Of a stretch of 64,000 nucleotides of DNA, positions 23,946 through 35,620 are shown piece by piece (the first letter of the stretch is position 1; each line of letters opens with the position of its first letter). Position numbers and translations under genes: made by a program. The stretch spans positions 9,451,501 to 9,515,500 of the forward strand of contig OW203987.1 in the NCBI GenBank assembly GCA_934047225.1, given 5' to 3'. The notes beneath the pieces were generated by a model. The model saw only the letters and a list, made by a program, of their open reading frames with translations. It was not told the origin of the DNA and made no database searches. This DNA comes from Ypsolopha sequella. Lineage: Eukaryota > Arthropoda > Insecta > Lepidoptera > Ypsolophidae.

Positions 23946-24299
23946 ACTAGTATATTATATAACAATAATATTTTGTGCAACTGTGACATAATGAGAGACA
24001 TTGGAACACGAGTGCTTGTTTACGGATCGAACGACAAGTTTCTTGCCCTTCTTCTTAGCAACACTAATCGAATGGGCTTAGTTAGGCATATATTTGTTAT
24101 ATGTATTGCATATTTTTATAATATTATTTAATCCTTATTCCTTTATTTTAATTTTATTCATGTGTATTTTTTTAATTAAATTTAAGTAAACCCAACCTTT
24201 ATTATTTCCCTGTGTATTTCCCCATATTATTATTTATTACATAAAACTATTACCTATAACCTATACACATAGATTATTTAATTACTTATATTACATTTA

Positions 24300-24858
24300 A
24301 ACCGACATTTAATGAGTGTATATTATACCTACATTACATTTATTTATTTATTTATTATCATCAAAGAAAACACAATTACATTATTCTACGATATCAATAA
24401 ACCTTGCAAGGTTTGTCTAGACATATATAGAATATAGAAATATATAGAAATTGTTTATTTGCAAAAAACTTATCTTATTACATTAGGTGTTGGAACATCC
24501 TTTTAAGTATTAAAAATACCTGTGCCAGGATGCCCCGCTCTTTCATAACTATGGTTATAGTTTTACAAAATAAACTTAATAAATAATTTTAAACTTAGTT
24601 ATTATATAAAAGTGTCAGTGTGTGTTGAGTGTTGAAGGTGTACGTGTTGGGTATATATATATATATATATATAATAATATGAGTTTAGTTATGAATGTAG
24701 TTGTAATTATGAGTGAGTGTGTTTGTAATTATTATAAACTATATCTCCCTAGCCCTGCGACCGGAGTCTTGGGATCAGTATATAATTGCTACTAGGGAGG
24801 GTGTGTGTACTTATATTATATGAGTTTATGTTTGTAAATGTAGGTTGGTACCTAGAAT
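24300..24858 (-). repeat. A+T microsatellites / probable LINE 3' UTR
   Basis: Contains TTTATTTATTTA near 24340 and a (TA)n run at about 24650-24672. It follows the stop codon of the minus-strand LINE frame ending at 24859, so at least part is likely its 3' untranslated region; the boundary is not visible. Confidence 0.4.
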
Positions 24859-26175
24859 TTATACAGTGACTTGCATGAGGGCCTCTACTTGATTATAGTT
24901 TAGGTTTTGTAACCATGCCGTGATTGTATTTTTGCATTTGTAAAGTTGTAATGGGAAAATATTTAGTATTCTGTTTGCTTGATTGTATAAATATACAGAT
25001 TGCCTTTTAAACTGATGGCTTGCAAACGTAGTATTAACACTATATTTATCCACTATATCTTTCCTTCTTTTCGTATTGTCAGGTTTATAGGGCGTTAATT
25101 TATGCTTTTGCAATAGAAGTTGGAGAATATATAATTTTCTAACTGAAAGTAACTGAGTGATAGAGTACAGTGTATCAGTAGGGAATCTATATCGTTTAAA
25201 GTACATTACTTTTAGTAGGGATCTTTGTCCACGTTCCAGCTCCAAAAATTTTTGCTTAGAAACTCCTCCCCAAATGGGGATACAGTATGTTAGAATCGAT
25301 TGAGCCAAAGCAGTGTAAATTTGCTTTAGAAGATTTTTGGAAGCAACGTGTCTCAAACTTTTAAAAGTATATATAAGTTTTCTTATTCTGCCTGTAGTAA
25401 CTTCCAGGTGTGGGTGCCAGGATAGACGCTGATCTATTACCACTCCTAGATATTTAGTACTGGTGACCTTTTCTAATAGTCATAGGGCGACTAAGGGGTC
25501 ATCTCGGCCACATAAAACTCGGGCCCGTGTCCGAGTTGACACCTTTCGATTAAATCAATTTTACTGGGGGTCAACTCGGCCTCACATACAAAGTACAGTC
25601 AATTTAAGAAAGGATTGCATCCAAATACCTACTATAAAACTTCAAATAAAACGATAAAAAAAAAATTAAAAGCAATCTCGTTACCAGAAAAGAACATGCT
25701 TTGTTGAAATCATGATAAGACTTACCTGTCTCTTCCTTTCCATATAGTTTAAATATATTCAAATAGTATTCTATATCTTTATAATAATATATTTAAATAT
25801 TAATATTTTGTTTTATTTTGAAGCCACGTCGTTATTTGTCTTAAGAATTTAAATCATAATACATTTTCTAATGACTTCTTGTGTTGACTGTACAAAACTA
25901 CCTCAAATTTTCACTGTCAGCCGAGTTGACCCCCAATAAAATTGATTTAATCGAAAGGTGTCAACTCGGACACGCGTCCGAGTTTTATGTGGCCGAGATG
26001 ACTCCTTAGTCTATAGGGCAGGTGCAGTCGTTTGTTAGGATGTCACATTTGTGAATTTTTAGGGTAGATGTTTTTGGTTGAGTGCGGTTAGTTATGGCAA
26101 AACATATGTAATTCGTTTTGTAATGTATTAAGAGTGAGTAGATTTTGTTTTAGCCAGATAACAAATATATTTCAT
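24859..26175 (-). mobile_element. 5'-truncated LINE (RT C-terminus), split by a MITE
   Basis: Minus-strand reading from 25470 to 24859 is open for about 200 residues: STKYLGVVIDQRLSWHPHLE, then LLKQIYTALAQSILTYCIPI, ELERGQRSLLKVMYFKRYRF and LLSVRKLYILQLLLQKHK. These are the connector blocks that follow the reverse transcriptase palm in non-LTR retrotransposons ('YLGV.ID..LSW..H', 'Y.AL..SIL.Y...WG'). Upstream of the inserted MITE (26012-26175) the same protein continues backwards as TNYICFAITNRTQPKTSTLK, with a frameshift further out. No catalytic FADD-type motif remains. The copy is dead. Confidence 0.85.
25489..26011. mobile_element. hAT-like MITE inside the LINE, 523 bp
   Basis: Ends GACTAAGGGGTCATCTCGGC and its inverted partner pair over ~90 bases at high identity. 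Flanks CATAGGGC (25481-25488) and TATAGGGC (26012-26019) match at 7 of 8 positions, an 8-bp duplication as made by hAT-type transposases. Removing the element and one flank copy restores the LINE reading. The open frame at 25463-25657 lies in the TIR and is not a gene. Confidence 0.85.
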
Positions 26176-26189
26176 ATTTCATTTCATAT

Positions 26190-27832
26190 TAAATTTCACT
26201 AAGTCAGTAGAGTATGGAAGTAGATAGATAGATATGGAATATATATTCAGTTATTCAAGCACGATGCCATTAGTATTCTACCCCAGTGTATGTTCACAGA
26301 AACGAACGACTGTGAGCCAAACTACAACTTACTAGCTTCCTTTAACTGTGACTCACAATCACAATTACTAATTTTCATGACAAATCAAACACAGCGTCCA
26401 TTGCCCCTTTCTTTAACCACAAAAATATGACAAACCGTTTCCACGGCCGACGAACAGCAAAAAAAATAAACTTGTTTCGTTAGATTCTAAATTAGAACCA
26501 CGGTAGAAGATTGGAGACGCCGCTATTTCGGGGTTGTCAATCGACTCCTTATTTTCTTTAGAAGTTCTTCGCTTGGGTTACCATGACGGAACAGTACCCC
26601 ACTTCGCGTCTCTTCAACCATGTGGAGACCGTTAGATAGCAGTACACCGACCATTGGTTCTGAATTTGTCTTCATAAGAATCTCGTCACCACCATTAATC
26701 AAAAGTCTTGTTTAAGAAAAACTTGTTTTCTGTCAGAAAATAACCCTTGTTTGAATAAATTTTGAAATTTGACGTAAGTAAATCTTTCTGTCTTTTGTCT
26801 GGAGTTCCTGGTTCTCTTCGTAAACCGGTGAATTGTAACCAGATTTTAAAGACTTGAGTTTGAATGCTGCCAAAACTTAAATTTCTTCATTGCAAAACCA
26901 TTTCTCAAATGGATGTTATAAAATCCAAAAGTAAAATTTTCCGTTTTTAGACAGAACAGAATATTTGATAGACAAATACTATAGACACGGTTTTCATTTC
27001 TGTTTTCGTTGTCTTTGGACGATACATAGTCACATGTAATGTGGTATTACGTTTAGCCGGTTCAAAACGGTCATTGCGCACTGAATGCGTATGACAATGT
27101 AGAATTGTAGAGTGTTGGCGAACGAACGATGTCAAATGAAAGTGGGCCGAGCCCTAATTGTGCTCATTTAGGATCGGTTGCGACACTGGGGCTCAGAGGC
27201 CAATGCCAACGTCCCTTTTGGCCACACGCACCAAGAATGCCAATGAGTGACACGTTTTACTAAACTCGTTGAAAAAATTGTTGTCGAGCTAGCTAAGAAA
27301 GAAAATTGTTATTCTCATCAACAATAATGATAGAGATTTGGTTAACGTTCGTGTTTTGGGTATAAAATTAAGTTTAACGCTTGTCCTAATCTAAAACAAG
27401 AATACGGACGAAGATTCCTTTTAAAAAAAACTCCAGAGATTCCAAATGGGAGCGATAAAATGCCCTCTAACTATGTAGAAGGGCGTGCATATAAGATACT
27501 GCCATGCTGGCATGACTCTTATACTGTGGGAATATAGCTGATAATGCTTTTGTTAAGTAGTCTAGTTATAAAGGGCTTAGAGTAATCGATTGGAGACGGG
27601 TGGATGCGCGGGCGCGCCTCGTCACGGTCTGCGCTGGCCCTTCGGAAACTGACACTAATGACAGTAACACGACGTCTTCAACTCTGACAAGTGCTCAAGA
27701 AGACTACTGAATAATGACTACATTCATTATTAACGAAAGAAAAACGAAGAAAATTCCAAACATTTGAGACTGTATTTAATTTTATTTACCTAATTTGTCT
27801 ATGGGTCTTAAGTGTGCTACTAGTAATCTATA
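26190..27832. other. No gene; MITE scrap and G+C-rich patch
   Basis: 26850-26960 resembles the interior of the 161-bp MITE ('gctgccaaaacttaaatttcttcattgcaaaa'). A short G+C-rich patch at about 27595-27650 ('gatgcgcgggcgcgcctcgtcacggtc') has no recognised gene. Confidence 0.45.
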
Positions 27833-28399
27833 CGTGTGTCCCTCGTACAAGTGCACATCCGAAAAGGGGTGAAACTAGACCTTATTTCATCGACAAAAAA
27901 AACTTTTTTTTTTTAGAACATGTTTGTTTTATAAATTCACGTTTGAAATTTTTTTTTGCCTACCATGGAGACTATGTATAAAATATGTCATAACTTTTGA
28001 TCTATCGCGAGTAATGCAATGAAATAAAACTGTTATAATCCTTAAGAATATACGTTGCATACCAAATCAAAAACAAAACATAATCAACTACCATTACCAT
28101 AAAAATAATGTCCTAAAAGATTATTTCTTTAATATTTCCGTCTTTTTTTTTTAGTAATAGTCAATTTTTCAAAATAATGTCCCCGTTTCACTGTACTTTT
28201 ATTCCTATTTATCATTGCCTATTCCATTATATTTCTAACAAAAAAAAACCAACGTTCTATCATAAATACAATATTTTCTACGAGCGGTTGAAGGTGGAGT
28301 ATTCTCTCGAAATTAAAAAAAAAAAAAATTGTTTTTGTCGATATGTTTAGATCTAGTTTCACCCACTTTCGGATTTGCACTTGTACGAGGGACACACTG
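27833..28399. mobile_element. MITE with TA duplication, ~567 bp
   Basis: TA flanks both ends. Left 'gtgtgtccctcgtacaagtgcacatccgaaa' pairs with right 'tttcggatttgcacttgtacgagggacacac', continuing through 'gtgaaactaga' and 'tcgacaaaaa'. Non-coding interior, A+T-rich with long A and T runs. Confidence 0.85.
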
Positions 28400-29445
28400 T
28401 ATATTATAGGTAGTTAGCATATTAGGCGCACTGTGTTTCCCTTGGCAAATTTTATGAAGGGAAAGCATCACTGTTCAATCGATAAAAAACACGTAGGTAC
28501 TTTTATGAGTTCTGTTTTGATTAATTAGAAAAGGCCGGGTTTTTCACAGTCTGGCTGCGAAACTGCTCTTAAAGAAGTTATAATTATTAACATTTATTTA
28601 TTTGTACCATATTTACTCCTACTCATATAGGTATGAAATTGTTCAAAATATTTCCAAAACATAAGTGAGAAAAAAAAATCTAAATAGCTATTATCTAAAT
28701 ATCTATATAAATAGCTTTTTATTATATTAAAAAGCTTATTGTAAAAATATATACTTTTACTATATTTACTGGCACTGGTTTCGAGAAATCTTTAAAAAAA
28801 CCACAAAAATATGTATGTTGTCCCCTCATCTCCGAAACTGGTAATATGGAAAAAATGACAATTATAGCTCATAACTGACCAATTAAAGGAAAACTATAGC
28901 ACTTAAAAAAAGTTGAGCACAAATGAGAAATATAAAAAAAGAAGAAAAATATATTAACAAGAAATATTTTACCTATAAAATACAATACGGGTATCAAATT
29001 ATAGGTATTAAAATGCTAATTGTAAAAATATATCGTCACCTTAAAGGGAAAATTAAACAAGAAACATTTTTCCAAAACACGTTTTATTGCATTTTCTAAA
29101 CGCCCGATTTTTTCTCTAGCTTTTGGTCTGGGAATCGTTTTCCCTTTATGTCCTGCGATAGCTGTTTGTGGCCAAATGGTTAATCCGAAAAACTACTAGA
29201 AAACTGATTGGGAAAACTACATATATTAAAATCACTTATACAAAAAGAATTAAAGAGATTGACTCTACCTGTAGTTTTTTTCATTAGGATAAAAAAAATA
29301 ACTCACCTTATTGAATTTTGGCAATAAAAATATTTCGAACTGATGATAATAACCGAAAGGCAAAAATACATCTTATTGAAATGGTGTAAACGAATATTTA
29401 AATCGATGTTAACCGTACCTTAAGGAAAAAACGAATTATAGTCTT
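28400..29445. other. No gene; repeat scraps
   Basis: 28530-28580 is another copy of the 'gccgggtttttcacagtctggctgcgaaactgctcttaaag' end. About 28770-28900 resembles the interior of the 'gggttccgt' repeat ('tttcgagaaatctttaaaaa ... catctccgaaactgg'). Confidence 0.5.
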
Positions 29446-30080
29446 TTTATTTATTTTTCGCTTGTAAAGGTTATCTGGATAGATGCAATTGAGCTTTTTT
29501 TGTGTGTTTATTTAATTTTAGTAAGCAGATTATATTTGAGCTTAAGTAATTAATATTTTTTTATTGGAATTTCGCAAAAATATTTAAATTTTATAAAACA
29601 AAGCTGCAATACTAAGTTGGTCAAGTTTTTGGGCAGGGAACCCTGAAGTCACATTATAAAATTGGAACTGTTGTGCTTAAAAAAAAATTGCGTCCGAACT
29701 AAATCGATGAAGTGATATCAGCCCGACCCCAACTTGGCCAAACAGCTATGTGACACGATCACTTTTTATTTATTTTTCGCTTGTAAAGGTTATCTTGATA
29801 GATGCAATTGAGCTTTTTTTGTGTGTTTATTTAATTTTAGTAAGCAGATTATATTTGAGCTTAAGTAATTAATAACTTTTTGTTAGAATTTCGCAAAAAT
29901 ATTTAAATTTTATAAAACAAAGCTGCAATACTAAGTTGGTCAAGTTTCCGGGCAGGGAACCCTGAAATTACATTATTAATTGGATCTGCTCTGGTTAAAA
30001 AAAAATTGCGTCCGAACCAAATCGATGAAGTGATATCAGCCGAGCTGCCTGACCCTAACTTGGACAAACGATCACTAAGA
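29446..30080. repeat. Tandem duplication, two ~319-bp copies
   Basis: The block starting 'ttatttatttttcgcttgtaaaggttatc' at about 29446 recurs 319 bases later at about 29765. Both copies run through 'gggcagggaaccctgaa' and 'ttgcgtccgaac.aaatcgatgaagtgatatcagcc' and end at 'acttgg.caaac...gatcact'. They differ by scattered substitutions and small indels. The second copy abuts the Helitron fragment. Confidence 0.92.
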
Positions 30081-31520
30081 GCATGAGTCCTTGTGGAGCA
30101 CTGAACCCTACGTCCCCTGTACATGTGGGCATGCACCAAAACGTATCCTCGGGCGCTGTTAAAAGAGACGGAAACTAACGAGAATGGTTATCCGTTGTAC
30201 AGGTGCAGGGCACCCGAGGATGGAGGACGTACGGTCACAATTAAAATGAGAGGTACCGCGCAAGACATCGTAGTGGACAACACCTGGGTGGTCCCGAACT
30301 CACCGCTCCTTTCGACTATTTTTAATGCTCACATTAATTTGGAGTTCTGTAACGCGGTTCAGGCAAATAAATATATTTGTAAGTGCATAACCAAAGGCAC
30401 TTACCCGGCGATATTTATTGTGCAGCAGCAAGGCAATGCTAATATTGACCCACGAGTAGAAATGCAGGTGTTTACAGCTGGTCATTACATGAGCAGCAAC
30501 GAAGTGGCATGGCGGATATTGGGTTTGCCGCTTCACGAGAGGCGCCCGACAGTGACACGTCTTACGGTGCACCTTCCCAACGGCGAGTGCGTTTACTTCA
30601 CGGACGCTCACCTGTGCGATTGAATAGTGAACCGCCCACTACCACACTCACCGAGTTTTTCCGTCTGTGCCAGACGGACGAGTTTGCCAGAACTTTGCCA
30701 TATGCGGAAGTGCCAAAATATAATGCATGGAACGCTTCACGGAAAGCGTGGAAGCGTCGTGTGCAAGGCAACCCCGTCGAAGGCTGGCATGATGTGAAGA
30801 CGTCAGATGCCCTGGGTGGAATTGGTACCGTGCACTTAACACACTTTGAGTGTTACTGCTTACGGTTGATACCGACCCGCGTCCAAATACCCATCAGTTT
30901 TCAGGCCCTCAAAACAGTCGAAGGACAGGAAAAAACTACGTTCCGAGAAGCGTGTGAGGCAATGGGACTTTTGGAAGATGACGGCCACTGAAACTCTACG
31001 ATGGAGGACGCCGTATTGTGTAGATCAGCGGCCAAGTTGAGAGAGCTTTTTGCTATCATGTTGAGCACCTGCGGATTCTCAAACCCCCTGCAACTTTGGG
31101 ACAAGTATAAACTGCTATATCGGAAGATATCGCACACAAGTACCAAGGGACAGCACAGGCCAACGACGATATATATTTTAACGAAGCGCTAAAATTGATT
31201 GAAGACAAAGTTTTCTCAATGGAGGGTAAACGGCTGCCTAATTTCGGCATGGCTGGCTACCCCACAACAGACAGGAAAGTAGTCCACTGATTTGCTCAGA
31301 GAGCTCAGATACGACACCGCAGCCTTGGGGCTCAAGTCGCTCAAACTGAGCCCCAGCTATTACAAGAGTAAAGGCAAATTTTCAATAAAATTGTTAGCCG
31401 GGTGAAGAGCGGAGAAGGAGTCTTTATTTCTTAGACGCAGGCAAAACATTCCTGCTAAATTTGCTGCTGGCGCAGTTGCGCAAGAATAGGAATGTCGCGC
31501 TAGCTGTTGCGTCTTCTTAA
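30078..31520 (+). pseudogene. Helitron Rep/helicase fragment with several frameshifts
   Basis: Encodes, in shifting frames, the middle of a Helitron RepHel protein, the enzyme for rolling-circle transposition. 30123-30623 gives CTKTYPRALLKETETNENGY, VDNTWVVPNSPLLS, NAHINLEFCNAVQANKYICK and RRPTVTRLTVHLPNGE, from the Rep domain. A shift near 30600 leads to TTTLTEFFRLCQTDEFART, SFQALKTVEGQEKTTFREAC and AMGLLEDDGH in 30620-30991, then KLRELFAIMLSTCGFSNPLQ, FNEALKLIEDKVF and finally KTFLLNLLLAQLRKNRNVAL, the start of the helicase domain. Just before KTFLLN the glycines of the Walker A loop are missing and a stop is present, so the ATPase could not work. Neither Helitron terminus is seen. Confidence 0.9.
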
Positions 31521-31695
31521 ATAAAACTATAAAAAGTCTTTATACATGTTAATTAACTCCCTAGTGATAGATTAAAATTTTAGAACAGCTCTTATTAAAA
31601 TATTTGCTTTGAAGTTAATTTTAAAATCATTCTAAGTACCAGAAAAGGTCCATTGGCAAATTCAACAACCATGAAAAATGGCGAACTGTAAAATG

Positions 31696-31843
31696 GTGTC
31701 GATTCGGCTAAACACAATTTAACAAATTTGACAGGACTAACCTTATTTTAAGCGTTCTGTGTTTGTCTTTTCGGTACGGAAAGAACAAGACAGAAGGCTC
31801 AAATTAAGTTTAGTTCTGTCAAATAAGTTAGCCGAATCGACAC
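31696..31843. mobile_element. Tiny hairpin MITE, 148 bp
   Basis: GTGTCGATTCGGCTAA at the left pairs with TTAGCCGAATCGACAC at the right, with looser pairing inward ('tttgacaggactaa'/'tttagttctgtcaaa'). Non-coding. Confidence 0.8.
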
Positions 31844-32410
31844 AATTGGCAAACATAAATAAGGCTACTTAAAAGTCACAATTTTTTCTTTATTGTACGG
31901 CAAAATTTAATAACAAACATGTAAAACTAAACAACTGGGCATAATTTTAGAAAAGTATTTTGGCAAAAATGAATATATGGTAAATCATGGATATAGGAAA
32001 TTATTTTCCAACTAGCTGACCCGGTGAACTTCGTATCACTTACCTCTTAATATAAACCATATTAATTTAAACCATATGTATGTATTTCAGAGCCGGCAGC
32101 TTTATAAAGGCATCATCAGATAGTCTAAGTATCGGCTCCATAGTGGGCGGAAAGAGTGGGCAAATCACGCACACATGTTCAGCTTAATGTTCATAATTAT
32201 TTTGCATGAGACATTATATTAGATTATAGACACTTTTAAAAATAAGGTACCAGCCTATTTTTTTTGTCTGTATCGATTACGCCACATTACTAAACGTAAC
32301 AGTAACCTGCCAACACTGACTGTCAGTGTCACTGTCACCGAACTTTCCAAGAAAATATAATTGATATTTCAAAACAATGTTTCAGAAGTTATAGTTAACT
32401 TTTAACATTG

Positions 32411-32968
32411 CATTGTCCCTTTTGTAAAAAGTGGATAGAACGGCAGAACAACAGAAGTACCTGTCCTAGTTGCACAAAAAAATTGTAAAGATGCGACGAA
32501 TGTTTCACAATAACCGCTGATACCTTCAAGTTTTGTATAAAGTGCGGTCACAATTTGAGCCGAATAATACGAATTAATAGGGCTAAGGAACCAAAAAATC
32601 GAGTGAAACAACAACTGTTATTAAAACCGAAGTTCGTCTCAACAATGCCATCATCATCATCTGTGTCATCATCTGAAAGAATAACATTTTCAGAACTTAA
32701 TTTAACTGCCGATGAACTAAAGGATTGGATGAGATTTAAGAAAGTCATGAGCACAACATCGGCAATATTCTGGTTCTACCAGATTTTTCCGAGTCACCGA
32801 GGCCTGCCGCCACGCCGTCAAGTCCTGACGAGGCAAGTCAAGACATCTTTAGCAAGCCTGGTTCGCATTTGCTGTTAGATTAATTGATATGTTGCCGATT
32901 CAGGAGTCAATCGCGGAAATTTTAGAAAATATGGTTCCTACCGTAAAAGTTGATTTATATAGTCTTTA
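32411..32968 (+). pseudogene. Antisense zinc-ribbon pseudogene inside the Helitron
   Basis: Plus-strand translation from 32411 gives HCPFCKKWIERQNNRSTCPS, a C-x2-C...C-x2-C zinc ribbon, then RCDECFTITADTFKFCIKCG, a second ribbon. An in-frame TAA (32486-32488) lies between them. The frame continues open through a serine run (PSSSSVSSSERITFSELNL) and ADELKDWMRFKK. Near 32760 a shift leads to ILVLPDFSESPRPAATPSSP, and another to MLPIQESIAEILENMVPTVK, ending at TAA (32966-32968) just before AATAAAAAATA. Reading sense shifts three times but the text stays protein-like, so I take it as a decayed ~185-residue gene. No start codon is obvious. Family unknown: it could be a Helitron accessory gene or a captured host gene. 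Its strand is opposite to the Helitron protein. Confidence 0.6.
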
Positions 32969-32984
32969 ATAAAAAATATTTGAA

Positions 32985-33839
32985 TTATATCAAATTGAAT
33001 ATTATTTCAGACATATATGTATTAGAAACAACAAATATACCCAAATGCACGACACCGTGGTGGCGCGGCCTCCCAGTGTAAGTGACCGGCAAAATTGTCA
33101 TTTTCCCCACATTGTTTGCATTGCCATCGGCATTAATAGCATCGCGAAGATGAATGTACTCTTCAGATCGAAGCTGCTGTTGGTTTAGACGGATGTTCGT
33201 TCGTTCAGTCTCAATTTTGACATACATGTCAACTGCAAACTGATGAAAAAGCCGTTGACACATCAAAATGTGATTTACTTCACCTTCACGGATTCTGTTT
33301 GAATAAAAATTCATAGCACTGACTTTTTTGTTGGTTTCAGCACCTGTAATCAATTAATCAACCATCCCAAAAACTAATGAGTCTAATGGATCAGGTAGTG
33401 GGACTAACTGTGGCAATTTTACTTTACCACCAGTACAACATAATCCTGCAAATTCACCGCTGTATTTTAAAGCTTTACAATGTTGACAAATGATTGACAT
33501 TTCCCCAATTGTTACAGATTTGTCGGCACTATAATCTATTTCTTGATCGTAGGAGAATGCTCCTCGTGCCAGGTTCACAGGAACATTGCGTCTGCGGAAT
33601 CGATCAATTTCATTATCCCGTGCTCGCTGCTGTTGTGATCGATGTGCCCGAACTCGTTCCATTCTATGCCTATTATCCACTTCATTGTAATTCACTCTAG
33701 AATGCAAATCTGCCATACCAATACGACTGTTAGCATTATCAGTCTCTCGCTGGTCATCAGTGCGATTAGCGCGTGAGGTAGCTCGTCGCACATTCGATCG
33801 ACTTCGACGACCTATGTTAGGTCGTTTTCTCCTCGGCAT
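32985..33839 (-). pseudogene. Helitron N-terminal protein fragment
   Basis: Starts MPRRKRPNIGRRSRSNVRRA (basic N-terminus usual in insect Helitrons), followed near residue 115 by CQHCKALKYSGEFAGLCCTG, the C-x2-C...C-C block, then GGKVKLPQL. After an in-frame TAA (about 33354) the same frame continues with VSAMNFYSNRIRE, LFHQFAVDMYVKIETERTNI, RLNQQQLRSEEYIHLRDAIN and VGKMTILPVTYTGRPRHH of the Helitron_like_N domain. It then runs into unrelated residues and stops at 32985. A stretch normally between the two parts is missing. Non-functional. Confidence 0.88.
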
Positions 33840-34617
33840 TGTAAGCAGTATCAGAATGACAAATCAAGTTTTGAATCTTTTTTCCGGTTTTAAAAACATA
33901 ATGTGTGCGGGTAATAGATAAATTGAATGCAATTCCGTGCATTCTGAAACTTGACTGCTGTTAAAGTAAAATAACTGACACAATCCAATGTCATCTTCTA
34001 AAATACTTGTTAAAACATTTTTACGGATTTTTTTGAGGGTTTGACAATTTTATAATTGCTAAAAACTAAGAAAAAAGGAAGCAGTTTGATCACAAAAAAC
34101 TGTGACGTCATAATGTAAAACCTCATCCAAATTTCATAGTACCGGACATTTGATAAAGAGTCGCTGATTTGATTTTTAGTACCCAATTTCAGATCGTATA
34201 GCGAACTTTACTGTTTCAAAGTATATTTCTGAACGCACCCAACACAACAACCAAGTGTCATTATAGTGTCATTATTTTACATGTTTTAAATCTAAATACG
34301 CGATAATCAGACTATTATGGATATATGTTGTCGATTCCAAACCCTTATTTAATCTAGATCTACATGTTTTTATTCCTAAAATACCGAACCGACGCGACGG
34401 GGTGAACATCAAATGTTTGACAGGTAAGAACAGTTTGTATGGGAAAATAAAATTGTCGTTTTTAGTATTTTCCTCGCAATTTTTCCACATTTTCTTATCG
34501 CTTAAACCTTCCCTGGACTTCCACAAATATTTCAAGACTAAAATTAGCCAAATCGGTTCAGCCGTTCTCGAGTTTTAGCGAGACTAACGAACAGCAATTC
34601 ATTTTTATTTATATAGA

Positions 34618-35060
34618 TATTATAAAATGTACAACTTAAGAACTTTCTAAAGCCCACAACATATAAAAAAATTAGAATTTTAGCTTTTGAATAACGGAGA
34701 TATGAATTTTCTACCGAAAAAAAAACACAAAATTGCGATTATCTCGGAACTTTTTTTTGTTGGTTATTTAATTTTCCCTTTAAGGTGACGATATAGTATG
34801 GCTATATTTTATTGCATCTTTTTCGAGAAATCCTTGAAAATCCATAAAAATATTATGTTCCTCCTCCCCTTATCTCCAAAACTGGTGGACCGAAAAATAT
34901 GAAAAAAGTCATGGTAATATGTGTTTACGTAAAGATTACAGGAAAATAAAATGGTTGAGAAATTCACGAAAAAAAAATGACAAAATTAAATGTATGATCC
35001 ACAATACGGAACCCTAGCTAGGTACGCGAGTCTGACTTGCACTTGACCGGTTTTTTTAAA
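34618..35060 (+). repeat. 3' part of the 'gggttccgt' SINE-like repeat
   Basis: 'tttcgagaaatccttgaaaatcc', 'ccccttatctccaaaactggtgg', 'cggaaccctagctaggtacgcgagtctgacttgcacttgaccggttttttt' follow the same order as the copies at 42.5 kb and 11.4 kb. It adjoins the Helitron 5' end. Confidence 0.65.
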
Positions 35061-35299
35061 CTGTGATCTTCCTTCACCCAGTTGAGGTACATGGGATTAC
35101 TTCGGGAATAAAGTAAACTACCAAATTGGTTGAGCCGCATCGAACTTAGTACCTACCAACATCTGTTTTTGAATTCTGACAAAAATTACGTACTTATCCA
35201 AGTTCCGAATCCAAAGGTGGTAGGTGGATACTTCTCTACTCGTTTTATTACATTTACAGTAGGTGCACTTTGCGTAACTCATTTTACACGGTCGGAAAT

Positions 35300-35620
35300 T
35301 AAGAGGATAGGTTCCGCTTGCATACTTCCTTGTTACTCCGTGCGGAAAGACCCGCAGTGCGAGAAGGACGGATTCTGGAAAAAAGTCAAAATGACAACTT
35401 TTTTCACTAGTTTTATTATTTAAAAAAAAAGCAAAGTTGCTATAAAAAATCTGTCCCGTTAAGAGTTTAATAAACTTTATACAGAATTTAATCCATAAAT
35501 AATATGAACGAGTTTTTACTTTAATAAATTTAAAATTCGACATGAAAACTTTTTTTAGAGCCATCTTTGGCACTTTATTTCTCAATATTGAAATGACTTC
35601 TGAGGATTCTGTTTCGATAT
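35300..35620 (+). repeat. Old dispersed repeat, copy at 35 kb
   Basis: 'ttactccgtgcggaaagacccgcagtgcgagaaggacggattctgg' followed ~280 bases later by 'aatattgaaatgacttc'. Same block order as 47180-47460; reverse of 18.9-19.2 and 58.4-58.7 kb. The 190-residue minus-strand frame across it is fortuitous. Confidence 0.55.

Larger units (their letters stand above)
32012..34617 (-). mobile_element. Helitron with both termini, internally deleted, 2606 bp
   Basis: On the minus strand the element begins TCTATATAAATAAAAATGAA after an A and ends GTCAGCTAG before a T. Insertion between A and T with 5' TC and 3' CTRR (here CTAG) ends and no target duplication is the Helitron signature. Minus-strand frames at 33839-32985 encode the N-terminal part of a Helitron protein, which stops at an internal deletion near 32990, so the HUH Rep and helicase domains are absent. 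An unrelated zinc-ribbon frame runs on the plus strand at 32411-32968. The copy is non-autonomous. Confidence 0.85.

Noticed and set aside
30300..30611. Minus-strand frame across the Helitron Rep region
   Set aside because: Shadow of the plus-strand Helitron coding sequence.
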